From contig POWY01000012.1 in NCBI GenBank assembly GCA_003044455.1, positions 1 to 53,578 on the forward strand: a stretch of 53,578 nucleotides of DNA, in the 5' to 3' direction. Below the pieces are notes generated by a model that worked only from the letters and a program-made list of their open reading frames with translations, was not told the origin of the DNA and searched no databases. The position numbers and the translations under genes were made by a program. This document shows, in pieces, positions 9,298-17,850 of this stretch. The stretch is from Neisseria bergeri (GTDB lineage: Bacteria; Pseudomonadota; Gammaproteobacteria; Burkholderiales; Neisseriaceae). Each line of letters opens with the position of its first letter. Position 1 is the first letter of the stretch.

Positions 9298-9942
9298 ATG
9301 AAGCTCAAACATCTGTTGCCGCTGCTGCTTTCGGCAGTGTTGTCCGCACAGGCATATGCCCTGACGGAAGGGGAAGACTATCTTGTGTTGGATAAACCCA
9401 TTCCTCAAGAACAGTCGGGCAAAATTGAGGTTTTGGAATTTTTCGGCTATTTCTGCGTACATTGTCATCATTTCGATCCTTTGTTATTGAAATTGGGCAA
9501 GGCATTGCCGTCTGATGCCTATTTAAGGACGGAGCACGTGGTCTGGCGACCTGAAATGCTCGGATTGGCCAGAATGGCGGCCGCCGTCAATTTGTCGGGT
9601 TTGAAATATCAGGCAAACCCTGCCGTGTTTAAAGCAGTTTACGAACAAAAAATCCGCTTGGAAAACAGGGCGGTTGCCGAAAAATGGGCTTTGTCACAAA
9701 AAGGCTTTGACGGCAAAAAACTGATGCGCGCCTATGATTCCCCCGAAGCTGCCGCCGCCGCATTAAAAATGCAGAAACTGACGGAACAATACGGTATTGA
9801 CAACACGCCGACCGTTGTTGTCGGCGGAAAATACCGCGTCATCTTCAATAACGGCTTTGACGGCGGCGTTCATACGATTAAAGAATTGGTTGCCAAAGTC
9901 AGGGAAGAACGCAAGCGTCAGACCCCTGCTGTACAGAAATAG
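9298..9942 (+). CDS. dsbA: Periplasmic thiol:disulfide oxidoreductase DsbA (DsbA3-like)
   Basis: Introduces disulfide bonds into exported proteins. A signal peptide (residues 1-20, ending AQAYA) directs it to the periplasm. The absence of a lipobox Cys distinguishes it from the lipoprotein DsbA1/DsbA2 of meningococci, pointing to DsbA3. The thioredoxin fold carries the redox motif CVHC at Cys53-Cys56 in [10 protein letters not shown] and the cis-Pro loop in NTPTVVVGG (near residue 167). Length 214 aa is normal. The start follows the SPOR gene stop by 2 bp, so the two are probably co-translated. Confidence 0.92.
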   Translation: MKLKHLLPLLLSAVLSAQAYALTEGEDYLVLDKPIPQEQSGKIEVLEFFGYFCVHCHHFDPLLLKLGKALPSDAYLRTEHVVWRPEMLGLARMAAAVNLSGLKYQANPAVFKAVYEQKIRLENRAVAEKWALSQKGFDGKKLMRAYDSPEAAAAALKMQKLTEQYGIDNTPTVVVGGKYRVIFNNGFDGGVHTIKELVAKVREERKRQTPAVQK

Positions 9943-9974
9943 CCGAACTCCCGTATCCGAAAGAAGCACAAGCA

Positions 9975-10796
9975 ATGGATTTTCTGATTGTCCTGAAAGC
10001 CCTGATGATGGGCTTGGTAGAAGGTTTTACCGAATTTTTACCGATTTCCAGCACCGGACATTTGATTGTGTTCGGCAATCTGATTGATTTTCACAGCAAT
10101 CACAAGGTTTTTGAAATTGCCATCCAGCTCGGTGCGGTTTTGGCGGTAGTGTTTGAATACCGGCAGCGTTTCAACAATGTGTTGCACGGTTTGGGAAAAG
10201 ACCGGAAAGCCAACCGCTTCGTCCTCAATCTTGCCATTGCTTTTATACCTGCCGCCGTGATGGGGCTGTTGTTCGGCAAACAGATTAAAGAACATCTGTT
10301 CAATCCTTTGAGTGTGGCGGTCATGCTGGTTTTGGGCGGTTTTTTTATTTTGTGGGTGGAGAAACGCCAAAGCCGGGCAGAGCCTAAAATTGCCGATGTC
10401 GATGCATTGCGTCCGATTGATGCGTTGATGATCGGCGTTGCCCAAGTGTTTGCACTGGTTCCGGGTACGTCCCGTTCGGGCAGTACGATTATGGGCGGGA
10501 TGCTTTGGGGAATCGAGCGGAAAACGGCAACGGAGTTTTCATTTTTCTTGGCCGTTCCGATGATGGTTGCAGCAACGGCTTATGATGTCCTGAAACATTA
10601 CCGATTTTTCACCCTGCATGATGTCGGTTTGATTCTGATAGGCTTTATTGCCGCTTTTGTTTCCGGTTTGGTGGCTGTAAAAGCATTGCTGAAGTTTGTT
10701 TCCAAGAAAAACTATATCCCGTTTGCCTATTACCGTATTGTTTTCGGTATTGCCATCATTATATTGTGGCTGTCGGGCTGGATAAGTTGGGAATGA
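9975..10796 (+). CDS. uppP: Undecaprenyl-diphosphate phosphatase UppP/BacA
   Basis: Integral membrane phosphatase (273 aa) that recycles undecaprenyl pyrophosphate to the monophosphate carrier used in peptidoglycan and glycan assembly; overexpression confers bacitracin resistance. Both family signatures are present: [14 protein letters not shown] (about 16-30) and PGTSRSGST (163-171), which hold the catalytic Glu/Arg/Ser residues. About eight hydrophobic helices. It lies 32 bp after dsbA and ends before a good terminator at 10943. Confidence 0.96.
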   Translation: MDFLIVLKALMMGLVEGFTEFLPISSTGHLIVFGNLIDFHSNHKVFEIAIQLGAVLAVVFEYRQRFNNVLHGLGKDRKANRFVLNLAIAFIPAAVMGLLFGKQIKEHLFNPLSVAVMLVLGGFFILWVEKRQSRAEPKIADVDALRPIDALMIGVAQVFALVPGTSRSGSTIMGGMLWGIERKTATEFSFFLAVPMMVAATAYDVLKHYRFFTLHDVGLILIGFIAAFVSGLVAVKALLKFVSKKNYIPFAYYRIVFGIAIIILWLSGWISWE

Positions 10797-10942
10797 AACC
10801 GTAAACCCGGCCTGAAGACATTATTCGGGTCGGGTTTGTCTGGCGGACTGATAAAATCAGGACGGGCGGGGCAATAGGTTTAAAGTCGATTATCTGTTTT
10901 GAAGGCAGTGGTTTGTTCTTTGTTTTCCGGCAATCAGGCAAT

Positions 10943-10978
10943 AAAAAAGCACATACCTTTTACGGTCTGTGCTTTTTT
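10943..10978. terminator. Bidirectional intrinsic terminator between uppP and tRNA genes
   Basis: AAAAAAGCACA...TGTGCTTTTTT: a GCACA/TGTGC stem extended by ACC/GGT, flanked by an A6 and a T6 tract. It can terminate uppP on the plus strand and the tRNA transcript, whose 3' end is 4 bp away, on the minus strand. Confidence 0.85.
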
Positions 10979-10981
10979 ATC

Positions 10982-11057
<76 letters not shown>

Positions 11058-11064
11058 GAAAATC

Positions 11065-11141
11065 TGGTGGCGAATCAGGGACTCGAACCCCGGACACAAG
11101 GATTATGATTCCTCTGCTCTAACCGACTGAGCTAATTCGCC
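11065..11141 (-). tRNA. tRNA with CAT anticodon, probably elongator tRNA-Met
   Basis: 77-nt cloverleaf with encoded CCA. The acceptor GGCGAAT pairs with ATTCGCC. The anticodon loop ATCATAA sits on a GAGGA/TCCTT stem, and the T-arm is CGGGGTTCGAGTCCCTG. It begins with a paired G1-C72, so it is not the initiator. CAT could instead be tRNA-Ile2 with lysidine-modified C34; I favour Met. Confidence 0.8.
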
Positions 11142-11157
11142 GTTTCGTGAAGTTGCT

Positions 11158-11185
11158 ATTATATGTTTTTTTGTTTTTTTGACAA
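11158..11185 (-). promoter_or_regulatory. tRNA operon promoter
   Basis: On the minus strand: TTGTCA, a 16-nt spacer made almost entirely of two A7 runs, then TATAAT. The predicted start lies about 8-10 nt before the tRNA-Met 5' end. The A-tract spacer suggests curved DNA and strong expression. Confidence 0.7.
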
Positions 11186-11238
11186 GCCGTATTTTTTAAT
11201 TTTGAATTAGTTTCCTGTTTTTAAATGTTAAAAAGTTT

Positions 11239-11267
11239 ATGCCGTCTGAAGCAGATTCAGACGGCAT
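11239..11267 (-). terminator. Inverted DUS pair, terminator of methyltransferase gene
   Basis: ATGCCGTCTGAA, 5-nt loop, TTCAGACGGCAT, 5 bp beyond the stop codon of the minus-strand methyltransferase gene. Confidence 0.75.
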
Positions 11268-11272
11268 AAGGA

Positions 11273-12421
11273 TTAGAGTTTGTGGCAGATGTCGCCAAAA
11301 CAAAATCCTGTCCAATCGATATTGATATTTTTACCGAATGCGATGACTTTAAACAACTCTCCCATTTCATGTTGGTTGATTAGTTTTTGAACAGCGGCGG
11401 CTTCACGGATATAGGCTGCCGAATCCGTTTTCCCCGTCTGTGCCAATAGCTCGGTAATGCCCAGGTTCAATAAGAAATGGGATTGGGGAAGGTAACCTAT
11501 CAAATCTAATCCGGCATCCGTCCCTGCTTGTGCAATGTCGGTAAAGTTGACATGTGCGGTCAGATCGGCCAATCCGATGAAGTCAAAAGGATTGTGGATA
11601 ACGTGATGTCGGTAGTGTCCGATCAGAGTACCTTGATTGCGTTGAGGGTGGTAATACTGCGCTGCATCAAAACCGTAGTCGATGAATATCATGCAGCCGT
11701 GTTCGAGTCTTGAGGCAAGGGTGCGGATAAAGGCATATTGTTGCGGATGTAGTTCGCTGGTGTAGGGGGAACTTATTTTTGGGAAGTAGAGGGAAGCCAA
11801 GGCAGATAGCTGCAAGTCGTGCAGCGGTCGTGCCGAATAGGTAAAACGGTCATTATCCAGGCAAACGCCGACATGCTCGAATGAGCCGCCTTCATCTTTA
11901 CGGATGATTTCGACAGGCATGGCATCGAGTACTTCGTTACCGATGATGATGCCGTCAAATGTTTCCGGAAGTGCAGATAAATGGACAATTTTTTGGGCGG
12001 CTTGAGGTGCGAGGGTCTGAATCAGGTCTTTCTGACGAGCAGCCAGTTCCGGCGATATTTCAATAATGTAGTAACGGTTAATGCCGTCTGAAAGGTTGTT
12101 TAACAAATCGGCGGCGAGTTGACCGGTCCCTGCACCGAATTCATAGATATTGCCTGCGGTTTGGGGTAGGAGTTCTTGAAGTTGGCGCGCCAGTGTGCGG
12201 GCAAACAGGGGGGTAAGGGTCGGGGAGGTAATAAAATCTCCGTTGTTACCGATTTTATGGCTGCCTCCGGTGTAATAGCCGTATTGAGGGGCATATAAAA
12301 CCAGCTCCATAAAACGTGAAAATGGAATCCAATTTCCATACTTTTTGATTTCTTCGACAAGGAGGGTTTGAAGGTTGGCTGAGGATTGTTGCGCGGCAGG
12401 GTAGGGTAGGGGGAGGGTCAT
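11273..12421 (-). CDS. SAM-dependent methyltransferase, NDUFAF7/MidA-like (COG1565)
   Basis: 382-aa class I methyltransferase of the DUF185 / MidA family. The N-terminal family segment FSRFMELVLYAPQYGYY and GDFITSPTLTPLF is followed by the SAM-binding motif IYEFGAGTGQL (near residues 85-97) and the later IIGNEVLDAMPV. In mitochondria NDUFAF7 methylates an arginine of complex I; the bacterial substrate is not established. ATG 12421 is chosen rather than 12490 because the family begins at MTLPLPYP, though no strong ribosome site is visible. Transcribed divergently from mraZ; a DUS (12081) lies inside the gene. Confidence 0.85.
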   Translation of the reverse strand: MTLPLPYPAAQQSSANLQTLLVEEIKKYGNWIPFSRFMELVLYAPQYGYYTGGSHKIGNNGDFITSPTLTPLFARTLARQLQELLPQTAGNIYEFGAGTGQLAADLLNNLSDGINRYYIIEISPELAARQKDLIQTLAPQAAQKIVHLSALPETFDGIIIGNEVLDAMPVEIIRKDEGGSFEHVGVCLDNDRFTYSARPLHDLQLSALASLYFPKISSPYTSELHPQQYAFIRTLASRLEHGCMIFIDYGFDAAQYYHPQRNQGTLIGHYRHHVIHNPFDFIGLADLTAHVNFTDIAQAGTDAGLDLIGYLPQSHFLLNLGITELLAQTGKTDSAAYIREAAAVQKLINQHEMGELFKVIAFGKNINIDWTGFCFGDICHKL

Positions 12422-12666
12422 GATAAGTGTTATCTTTTGTAAATTTATTGAATTTCCGTACATGGTACACGTTGGTACGGTTACTGTCATGGTTTTATTT
12501 TAATACTATATATTGTAGTTAATTTATTAAATTTCTATTATATAGTAATTTATTTCTTTGGTTACTCTATACTGTGTACAACTTCCTGTTATTGGTGTTT
12601 TTTTATCTTATTGTTTTTAAAGGAGTTTAAAATTTCAGATATGTTAATGAAGTTTTCTGTCTTGAT

Positions 12667-12695
12667 TTGACCGAGTGTTTAAAATTTCTTATAGT
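12667..12695 (+). promoter_or_regulatory. Promoter of the dcw cluster (mraZ promoter)
   Basis: TTGACC, 17-nt spacer, TATAGT, with predicted transcription start near 12702. It lies in the 349-bp AT-rich gap between the divergent methyltransferase gene and mraZ, leaving a leader of about 70 nt. Confidence 0.75.
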
Positions 12696-12729
12696 GTCGA
12701 TTAGTGGGAGAATGTGGGTCAAAGTGTCT
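12695..12729 (+). promoter_or_regulatory. Four phased MraZ-like operator boxes
   Basis: TGTCG at 12695, TGGGA at 12705, TGGGT at 12715 and TGTCT at 12725 are direct repeats with exactly 10-bp spacing. They overlap the -10 end and cover the transcription start. MraZ of E. coli and Mycoplasma binds direct TGGGN-type repeats with 5-nt gaps, so this is a probable autoregulatory operator. Confidence 0.7.
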
Positions 12730-12770
12730 TCTTTGCCCTTATTTAATTTTAACTTCAACTTGGGACATCT

Positions 12771-13226
12771 ATGTTCGGCGGCGCACATGAATTGAGTATC
12801 GACAGTAAAGGGCGGTTGGCGGTTCCTGCCAAATTCCGCGATATTCTGTCGCGCCTCTATACGCCTGCCGTGGTAGTAACGCTTGAGTCGAAGCATAAGC
12901 TGTTGATGTATCCTGTTGCAGAGTGGGAAAAGGTCGCGGCGCAACTTTTGAACTTAAAAGTGGCGGATAACCCTGTTTTACGACGGTTTCAAAATCTTCT
13001 GCTGCATAACGCGGAAATTTTGGAATGGGATAGTGCCGGTCGGGTATTGGTTCCTGCCGGGCTGAGGAAGAGGGTGGTTTTTGACCGTGAAGTTGTTCTG
13101 GTCGGGCGGGCCAACCGTTTGGAGCTTTGGGGTCGTGAGCAGTGGGAGGCCGAAATGGTTCAGGCTTTGGACGACGATCCTGGCGAACTTGCCTTCCAGT
13201 TGAGTCAGACGGATTTGCAATTGTGA
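12771..13226 (+). CDS. mraZ: Transcriptional regulator MraZ
   Basis: 151-aa DNA-binding protein made of two tandem SpoVT/AbrB-type swapped-hairpin domains (about 1-55 and 75-125), beginning [19 protein letters not shown]. The second copy carries the parallel [13 protein letters not shown]. First gene of the dcw cluster and, by family knowledge, repressor of its own promoter and antagonist of RsmH. Its likely operator is at 12695-12729. Its stop codon overlaps the GTG start of rsmH. Confidence 0.95.
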   Translation: MFGGAHELSIDSKGRLAVPAKFRDILSRLYTPAVVVTLESKHKLLMYPVAEWEKVAAQLLNLKVADNPVLRRFQNLLLHNAEILEWDSAGRVLVPAGLRKRVVFDREVVLVGRANRLELWGREQWEAEMVQALDDDPGELAFQLSQTDLQL

Positions 13227-14182
13227 GTGAAACAGAAAGTTACCGGCATATTACGGTTTTGCTGCATGAGGCTGTAGATGCGCTTGCCGTGCGCGAGGAC
13301 GGTGTTTATGTGGACGGTACGTTCGGCAGGGGAGGGCATTCCCGGCTGATTTTGTCGCGGTTGGGCGATGCGGGGCGGTTGATTGTTTTCGATAAAGACC
13401 CGCAGGCGATTGCTGTGGCAGAAGAGCTGGCGCGTTCGGACAAACGGGTCAGTGTCGTGCATGGAGGCTTTGCTTCTTTTCAGACGGCATTGGATGATTT
13501 GGGTATCGGCAAGGTGGACGGTGCGCTGTTTGATTTGGGGATTTCGTCTCCGCAAATCGATGACGGCAGCCGCGGTTTCAGCTTCCGTTTCGATGCCCCT
13601 TTGGATATGCGTATGGATACGACGCGCGGTATGTCTGCCGCAGAGTGGATAGCGGTTGCGTCGGAACAGGATTTGCACGAGGTAATCAAGAATTATGGTG
13701 AAGAGCGGTTTAGCCGTCAGATTGCGCGCGCCATTGTTGCACAACGGACAGAAAATCCCATTGATACAACCAGCAAGTTGGCGAAGATTGCGGCGGAAAA
13801 CGTCCGTACTCGTGAGCGGGGGCAAGATCCTGCAACACGTACCTTCCAGGCGGTCCGCATCTTTATTAACCGTGAACTCGAAGAGGTAGAGGCGGTATTG
13901 CCGCAGGTGATGTGCCGTCTTAAAGAGGGAGGACGCTTGGCAGTTATCGCGTTCCATTCTTTGGAAGATCGGATTGTGAAGCAGTTTGTCAGGAAATATT
14001 CCCAACACGCACCCTTGCCGCGTTGGGCTGCAGTAAGGGAAGCTGATTTGCCAGAGCCACCCCTGAAGGCTGTAGGTAAGGCCGTTAAGCCCTGCGAGGA
14101 AGAGACGGTTGCTAATCCGAGGGCGAGAAGTGCGGTTTTGCGTGTGGCGGAACGGACTACCGGCCCGATACCGGGACGATAA
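13223..14182 (+). CDS. rsmH: 16S rRNA (cytosine1402-N4)-methyltransferase RsmH
   Basis: Methylates N4 of C1402 in the ribosomal P site. 319 aa, typical length. Motifs: [26 protein letters not shown] (residues about 15-40, SAM site), [21 protein letters not shown] and the C-terminal [13 protein letters not shown]. The frame is open upstream to 13142, but GTG 13223 is chosen because it overlaps the mraZ stop (GTGA), a coupling usual in dcw clusters, and the family starts here. The last third differs from the meningococcal sequence I recall, which may extend the mosaic seen in penA. Confidence 0.93.
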   Translation: MSETESYRHITVLLHEAVDALAVREDGVYVDGTFGRGGHSRLILSRLGDAGRLIVFDKDPQAIAVAEELARSDKRVSVVHGGFASFQTALDDLGIGKVDGALFDLGISSPQIDDGSRGFSFRFDAPLDMRMDTTRGMSAAEWIAVASEQDLHEVIKNYGEERFSRQIARAIVAQRTENPIDTTSKLAKIAAENVRTRERGQDPATRTFQAVRIFINRELEEVEAVLPQVMCRLKEGGRLAVIAFHSLEDRIVKQFVRKYSQHAPLPRWAAVREADLPEPPLKAVGKAVKPCEEETVANPRARSAVLRVAERTTGPIPGR

Positions 14183-14204
14183 CAGAGAAAACATCTGAAT
14201 AACA

Positions 14205-14468
14205 ATGAATAAATTGAATTTTCTTCTTCTGATTGCGGTTTGTATTTCGGCTTTTTCCGTAGTGATTCAGCAAAACCAGTACAGGCTTAACTTTACGGCT
14301 TTGTATAAGGCGAAAAAGCAGGAAATCGCTTTGGAGCAGAACTATGCGCAACTAAGGCTGCAACAGGCGCGGTTGGCGAATCATGAAGCGATTAGGTCGG
14401 CGGCAGAAAAACAAAATCTCCGTCCGCCGGTTTCAGGTAATACCTTTATGGTGGAACATCAAAAATAG
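14205..14468 (+). CDS. ftsL: Cell division protein FtsL
   Basis: Small bitopic divisome protein (87 aa). An N-terminal transmembrane helix (about 5-22, NFLLLIAVCISAFSVVI) is followed by a periplasmic leucine-zipper-like coiled coil (about 25-70) that partners FtsB and FtsQ. It sits in the conserved rsmH-ftsL-penA order. Confidence 0.92.
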   Translation: MNKLNFLLLIAVCISAFSVVIQQNQYRLNFTALYKAKKQEIALEQNYAQLRLQQARLANHEAIRSAAEKQNLRPPVSGNTFMVEHQK

Positions 14469-14534
14469 AAGTAACCTATCTGCTGGAATCAGGTTCCGGC
14501 AGTAGGGCGGTAACATAAAATAACGAGAAGTAAC

Positions 14535-16283
14535 ATGTTGATTAAGAGCGAATATAAGCCCCGGATGCTTTCTAAGGAAGAGCAGGTTAAAAAACCGTTG
14601 ACCAGTGACGGGCGGATTAGTTTCGTCTTGCTGGCGATGGCGGTTTTGTTTGCCGGTTTGATAGTTCGTGGCTTGTATCTTCAAACAGTAACGTATAACT
14701 TCTTAAAAGATCAGGGTGATAACCAGATTGTACGGACTCAGGTGTTGCCGGCTACACGCGGTACGATTGAGGACAGGAACGGTGCGGTTTTGGCATTGAG
14801 TGCACCTACAGAATCTCTGTATGCCGTTCCCAAAGATATGGAGGAGATGCCGACTGCGGCGCAATTGGAACATCTTTCCGAGCTTATCGATGTTCCGGTC
14901 GATGTTTTAAGGAGCAAACTTGATCAGAAAAACAAATCGTTTATCTGGATCAAGCGTCAGCTCGACCACAAGCTTGCCGAAGAGGTGGAAGCCTTAGGTT
15001 TGAAACATTTTGCATTTCAAAAGGAATTAAAACGCCATTACCCGATGGGTAACCTTTTTGCACATGTCATCGGATTTACCGATATTGACGGCAAAGGTCA
15101 GGAAGGTTTGGAACTTTCGCTTGAAGACAGTTTGCATGCTGGAGAAGGTGCGGAAGTCGTATTGCGGGATCGGGAAGGCAATATTGTGGACAGTTTGGAT
15201 TCTCCGCGTAATAAAGCCCCGCAAAACGGCAAAGACATTATTCTTTCTCTGGATCAGAGGATTCAGACTTTGGCTTATGAAGAGTTGAATAAGGCGGTCG
15301 AATACCATCAGGCAAAAGCCGGAACAGTGGTAGTGTTGGATGCCCGTACTGGGGAAATCCTCGCCTTGGTCAATACGCCTGCCTATGAGCCCAACAAACC
15401 CGGTCAGGCAGACAGCGAACAGAGGCGTAACCGTGCCGTTACCGACATGATCGAGCCCGGTTCGGCAATAAAGCCCTTTGTCATTGCGAAAGCACTGGAT
15501 GCGGAGAAAACCAATTTGAACGAGAGGTTGAATACGCAGCCTTATAAAATTGGTCCGGCTCAGGTGCGCGATACCCATGTTTATCCTTCTTTGGATGTGC
15601 GCGGTATCATGCAGAAATCTTCCAATGTCGGTACAAGCAAACTGTCTGCACGATTCAGTTCGAAAGAAATGTATGATTTGTATCATGAATTGGGCATCGG
15701 TGTGCGTATGCATTCCGGTTTTCCGGGAGAAAGTGCGGGCGCGTTGCGTAATTGGCAAAAATGGCGGCCTATCGAACAGGCAACCATGTCTTTCGGTTAT
15801 GGTCTTCAGTTGAGCCTGCTGCAATTGGCACGGGCCTATACCGTGTTGACACATGACGGTGTTTTGTTGCCGGTCAGCTTTGAGAAGCAGGCGGTTGCGC
15901 CGCAAGGCAAACGTATATTTAAAGCATCGACCGCACGTCAGGTGCGTGAGTTGATGGTTTCTGTAACCGAACCCGGCGGTACGGGTACGGCGGGTGCGGT
16001 AGATGGTTTCGACGTCGGCGCAAAAACCGGTACGGCGCGTAAGTTGGTCAACGGGCGTTACGTCGATTACAAACACGTTGCCACTTTCATCGGTTTTGCA
16101 CCTGCCAAAAATCCCCGTGTGATTGTGGCGGTAACCATCGACGAACCGACTGCAAACGGTTACTACGGCGGCGTAGTGACAGGTCCGGTCTTCAAACAAG
16201 TCATGGGTGGCAGCCTGAACATCTTGGGCGTTTCTCCGACCAAGCCTCTGACCAATGTTGCAGCCGTCAAAACACCGTCTTAA
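14535..16283 (+). CDS. penA: Penicillin-binding protein 2 (FtsI-type transpeptidase), mosaic-like allele
   Basis: Septal D,D-transpeptidase, the main beta-lactam target in Neisseria; 582 aa. Transmembrane anchor about 29-50, dimerisation domain, then the transpeptidase domain with SAIK (Ser310 nucleophile, Lys313), SSN (362-364) and KTG (497-499). Sites linked to reduced penicillin susceptibility read L504, V510, V515, N541 and V566, the altered state at all five, plus Y512, T549 and V552. I312, V316, A501 and G545 are unaltered, so it is not a full extended-spectrum-cephalosporin mosaic. The block from about residue 330 onward looks imported from a commensal. It lies between ftsL and murE. 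Confidence 0.97.
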   Translation: MLIKSEYKPRMLSKEEQVKKPLTSDGRISFVLLAMAVLFAGLIVRGLYLQTVTYNFLKDQGDNQIVRTQVLPATRGTIEDRNGAVLALSAPTESLYAVPKDMEEMPTAAQLEHLSELIDVPVDVLRSKLDQKNKSFIWIKRQLDHKLAEEVEALGLKHFAFQKELKRHYPMGNLFAHVIGFTDIDGKGQEGLELSLEDSLHAGEGAEVVLRDREGNIVDSLDSPRNKAPQNGKDIILSLDQRIQTLAYEELNKAVEYHQAKAGTVVVLDARTGEILALVNTPAYEPNKPGQADSEQRRNRAVTDMIEPGSAIKPFVIAKALDAEKTNLNERLNTQPYKIGPAQVRDTHVYPSLDVRGIMQKSSNVGTSKLSARFSSKEMYDLYHELGIGVRMHSGFPGESAGALRNWQKWRPIEQATMSFGYGLQLSLLQLARAYTVLTHDGVLLPVSFEKQAVAPQGKRIFKASTARQVRELMVSVTEPGGTGTAGAVDGFDVGAKTGTARKLVNGRYVDYKHVATFIGFAPAKNPRVIVAVTIDEPTANGYYGGVVTGPVFKQVMGGSLNILGVSPTKPLTNVAAVKTPS

Positions 16284-16307
16284 TCCGAGTATCAACGAGA
16301 TTATTTT

Positions 16308-17786
16308 ATGTTCAGCAAGTTAACCCCTTTAGCTGAAACCAACATTCCGCCTCTGCTGTGTGCAAACGCAGCAGGGCGTTTGTTGCATTCAGACAGCCGT
16401 CAAATTAAACAAGGTGATATTTTCGTTGCCTGTCAGGGCGAATATACCGACGGCCGCAGTTATATCCCCGCAGCCATTGCCAACGGCGCGGCTTTTGTTT
16501 TTTGGGACGACGACGGTAAATTCGCGTGGAATCCCGAATGGAAAGTCCCCAATCAAGGGATTAAGGATTTGAAACACCGTGCCGGTATGTTGGCGGCGCA
16601 AGTTTACGGCAACGTTTCAGGCGGCCTTAAAGTTTGGGGCGTAACCGGAACCAACGGCAAAACCTCTATCACACAATGGCTGGCGCAGGCCGCCGATTTG
16701 TTGGGCGAAAAAACCGCCATTATCGGCACGGTCGGCAACGGCTTTTGGGGTGCATTGGAAGAAACCACGCACACCACCCCCGCCCCCGTCGATGTCCAAA
16801 CCCTGCTCTACCGTTTCCGCCGGCAAGGTGCAACAGCCGCCGCGATGGAAGTCTCCAGCCACGGGCTTGACCAGTCGCGCGTCAACGGTGTGCCATTCCG
16901 CAGCGCAATCTTTACCAACCTCACCCGAGACCACCTCGACTACCACGGCACGATGGAAGCCTACGGCGCTATCAAGTCGCGCCTGTTTTACTGGCAAGGC
17001 TTGAAACACGCAGTCATCAATACCGATGACGGATACGGCGCGGAACTCGTATGCCGTCTGAAAAAAGACTGTCCCGATTTAGCCGTTTACAGTTACGGCT
17101 TCAGCGAACACGCCGACATCCGCATTGTTCATTTCACCGCTTCTTCAGACGGCATAGCAGCCGTATTCCAAACCCCGTGGGGCGAAGGACGCTGTCGCAC
17201 GCGCCTGCTCGGACGGTTCAACGCGCAAAACCTCGCCGCCTGCATCGCCTTGCTGTGCGCCAACGGCTATCCGCTTGATAAAGTATTGGATGTGCTGGCA
17301 AAAATCCGCCCTGCTTCGGGACGTATGGACTGCATCATGAACAGCGGCAAGCCCTTGGTCGTCGTCGATTACGCCCACACGCCCGACGCATTGGAAAAAG
17401 CACTCTCCACCTTGCAGGAAATCAAACCGCAGGGCGCGGCTTTGTGGTGCGTATTCGGCTGCGGCGGCAACCGCGACCGCGGCAAACGCCCGTTGATGGG
17501 CGCGGCGGCCGTACAGGGGGCGGATAAAGTCGTCGTTACCAGCGACAACCCGCGCTTGGAAAATCCGCAAGACATCATCAACGACATCCTGCCTGCCGTT
17601 CCCGCGCCCGAATGTGTCGAAGCCGACCGCGCCGCCGCCATCCGTTACGCAGTCGGACGTGCCGCCGCAAACGACATTATTCTGATTGCCGGAAAAGGGC
17701 ATGAGAACTATCAGGATGTACAGGGCGTGAAGCACCATTTTTCCGATTTTGAAATCGCAGAAAAAGCATTGGCAGAGCTGGGATAG
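16308..17786 (+). CDS. murE: UDP-MurNAc-L-Ala-D-Glu:meso-diaminopimelate ligase MurE
   Basis: Cytoplasmic ATP-dependent ligase adding the third stem-peptide residue. 492 aa with three Mur-ligase domains: UDP-binding N-terminal, central ATPase with the P-loop GTNGKTS (about 113-119), and C-terminal domain with DNPR at 413-416, the diagnostic meso-DAP recognition motif. Two DUS copies lie inside the gene (17050, 17145). It follows penA by 24 bp. Confidence 0.97.
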   Translation: MFSKLTPLAETNIPPLLCANAAGRLLHSDSRQIKQGDIFVACQGEYTDGRSYIPAAIANGAAFVFWDDDGKFAWNPEWKVPNQGIKDLKHRAGMLAAQVYGNVSGGLKVWGVTGTNGKTSITQWLAQAADLLGEKTAIIGTVGNGFWGALEETTHTTPAPVDVQTLLYRFRRQGATAAAMEVSSHGLDQSRVNGVPFRSAIFTNLTRDHLDYHGTMEAYGAIKSRLFYWQGLKHAVINTDDGYGAELVCRLKKDCPDLAVYSYGFSEHADIRIVHFTASSDGIAAVFQTPWGEGRCRTRLLGRFNAQNLAACIALLCANGYPLDKVLDVLAKIRPASGRMDCIMNSGKPLVVVDYAHTPDALEKALSTLQEIKPQGAALWCVFGCGGNRDRGKRPLMGAAAVQGADKVVVTSDNPRLENPQDIINDILPAVPAPECVEADRAAAIRYAVGRAAANDIILIAGKGHENYQDVQGVKHHFSDFEIAEKALAELG

Positions 17787-17850
17787 GGCATATCAAAAAT
17801 GTTCAGGCGGTCTTAATTAAAACCATCTGAAAAAACAAACGGAAGAAATC

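Noticed and set aside
11162-11182. T7-G-T7 tract as a phase-variable switch
   Set aside because: It is the spacer of a tRNA promoter; length change could tune expression, but there is no coding frame and no known tRNA phase variation.
13205-14194. 329-codon minus-strand frame opposite rsmH
   Set aside because: No domain, and rsmH motifs occupy the other strand.
15027-16295. 422-codon minus-strand frame opposite penA
   Set aside because: Antisense shadow of the well-defined PBP2 transpeptidase frame.
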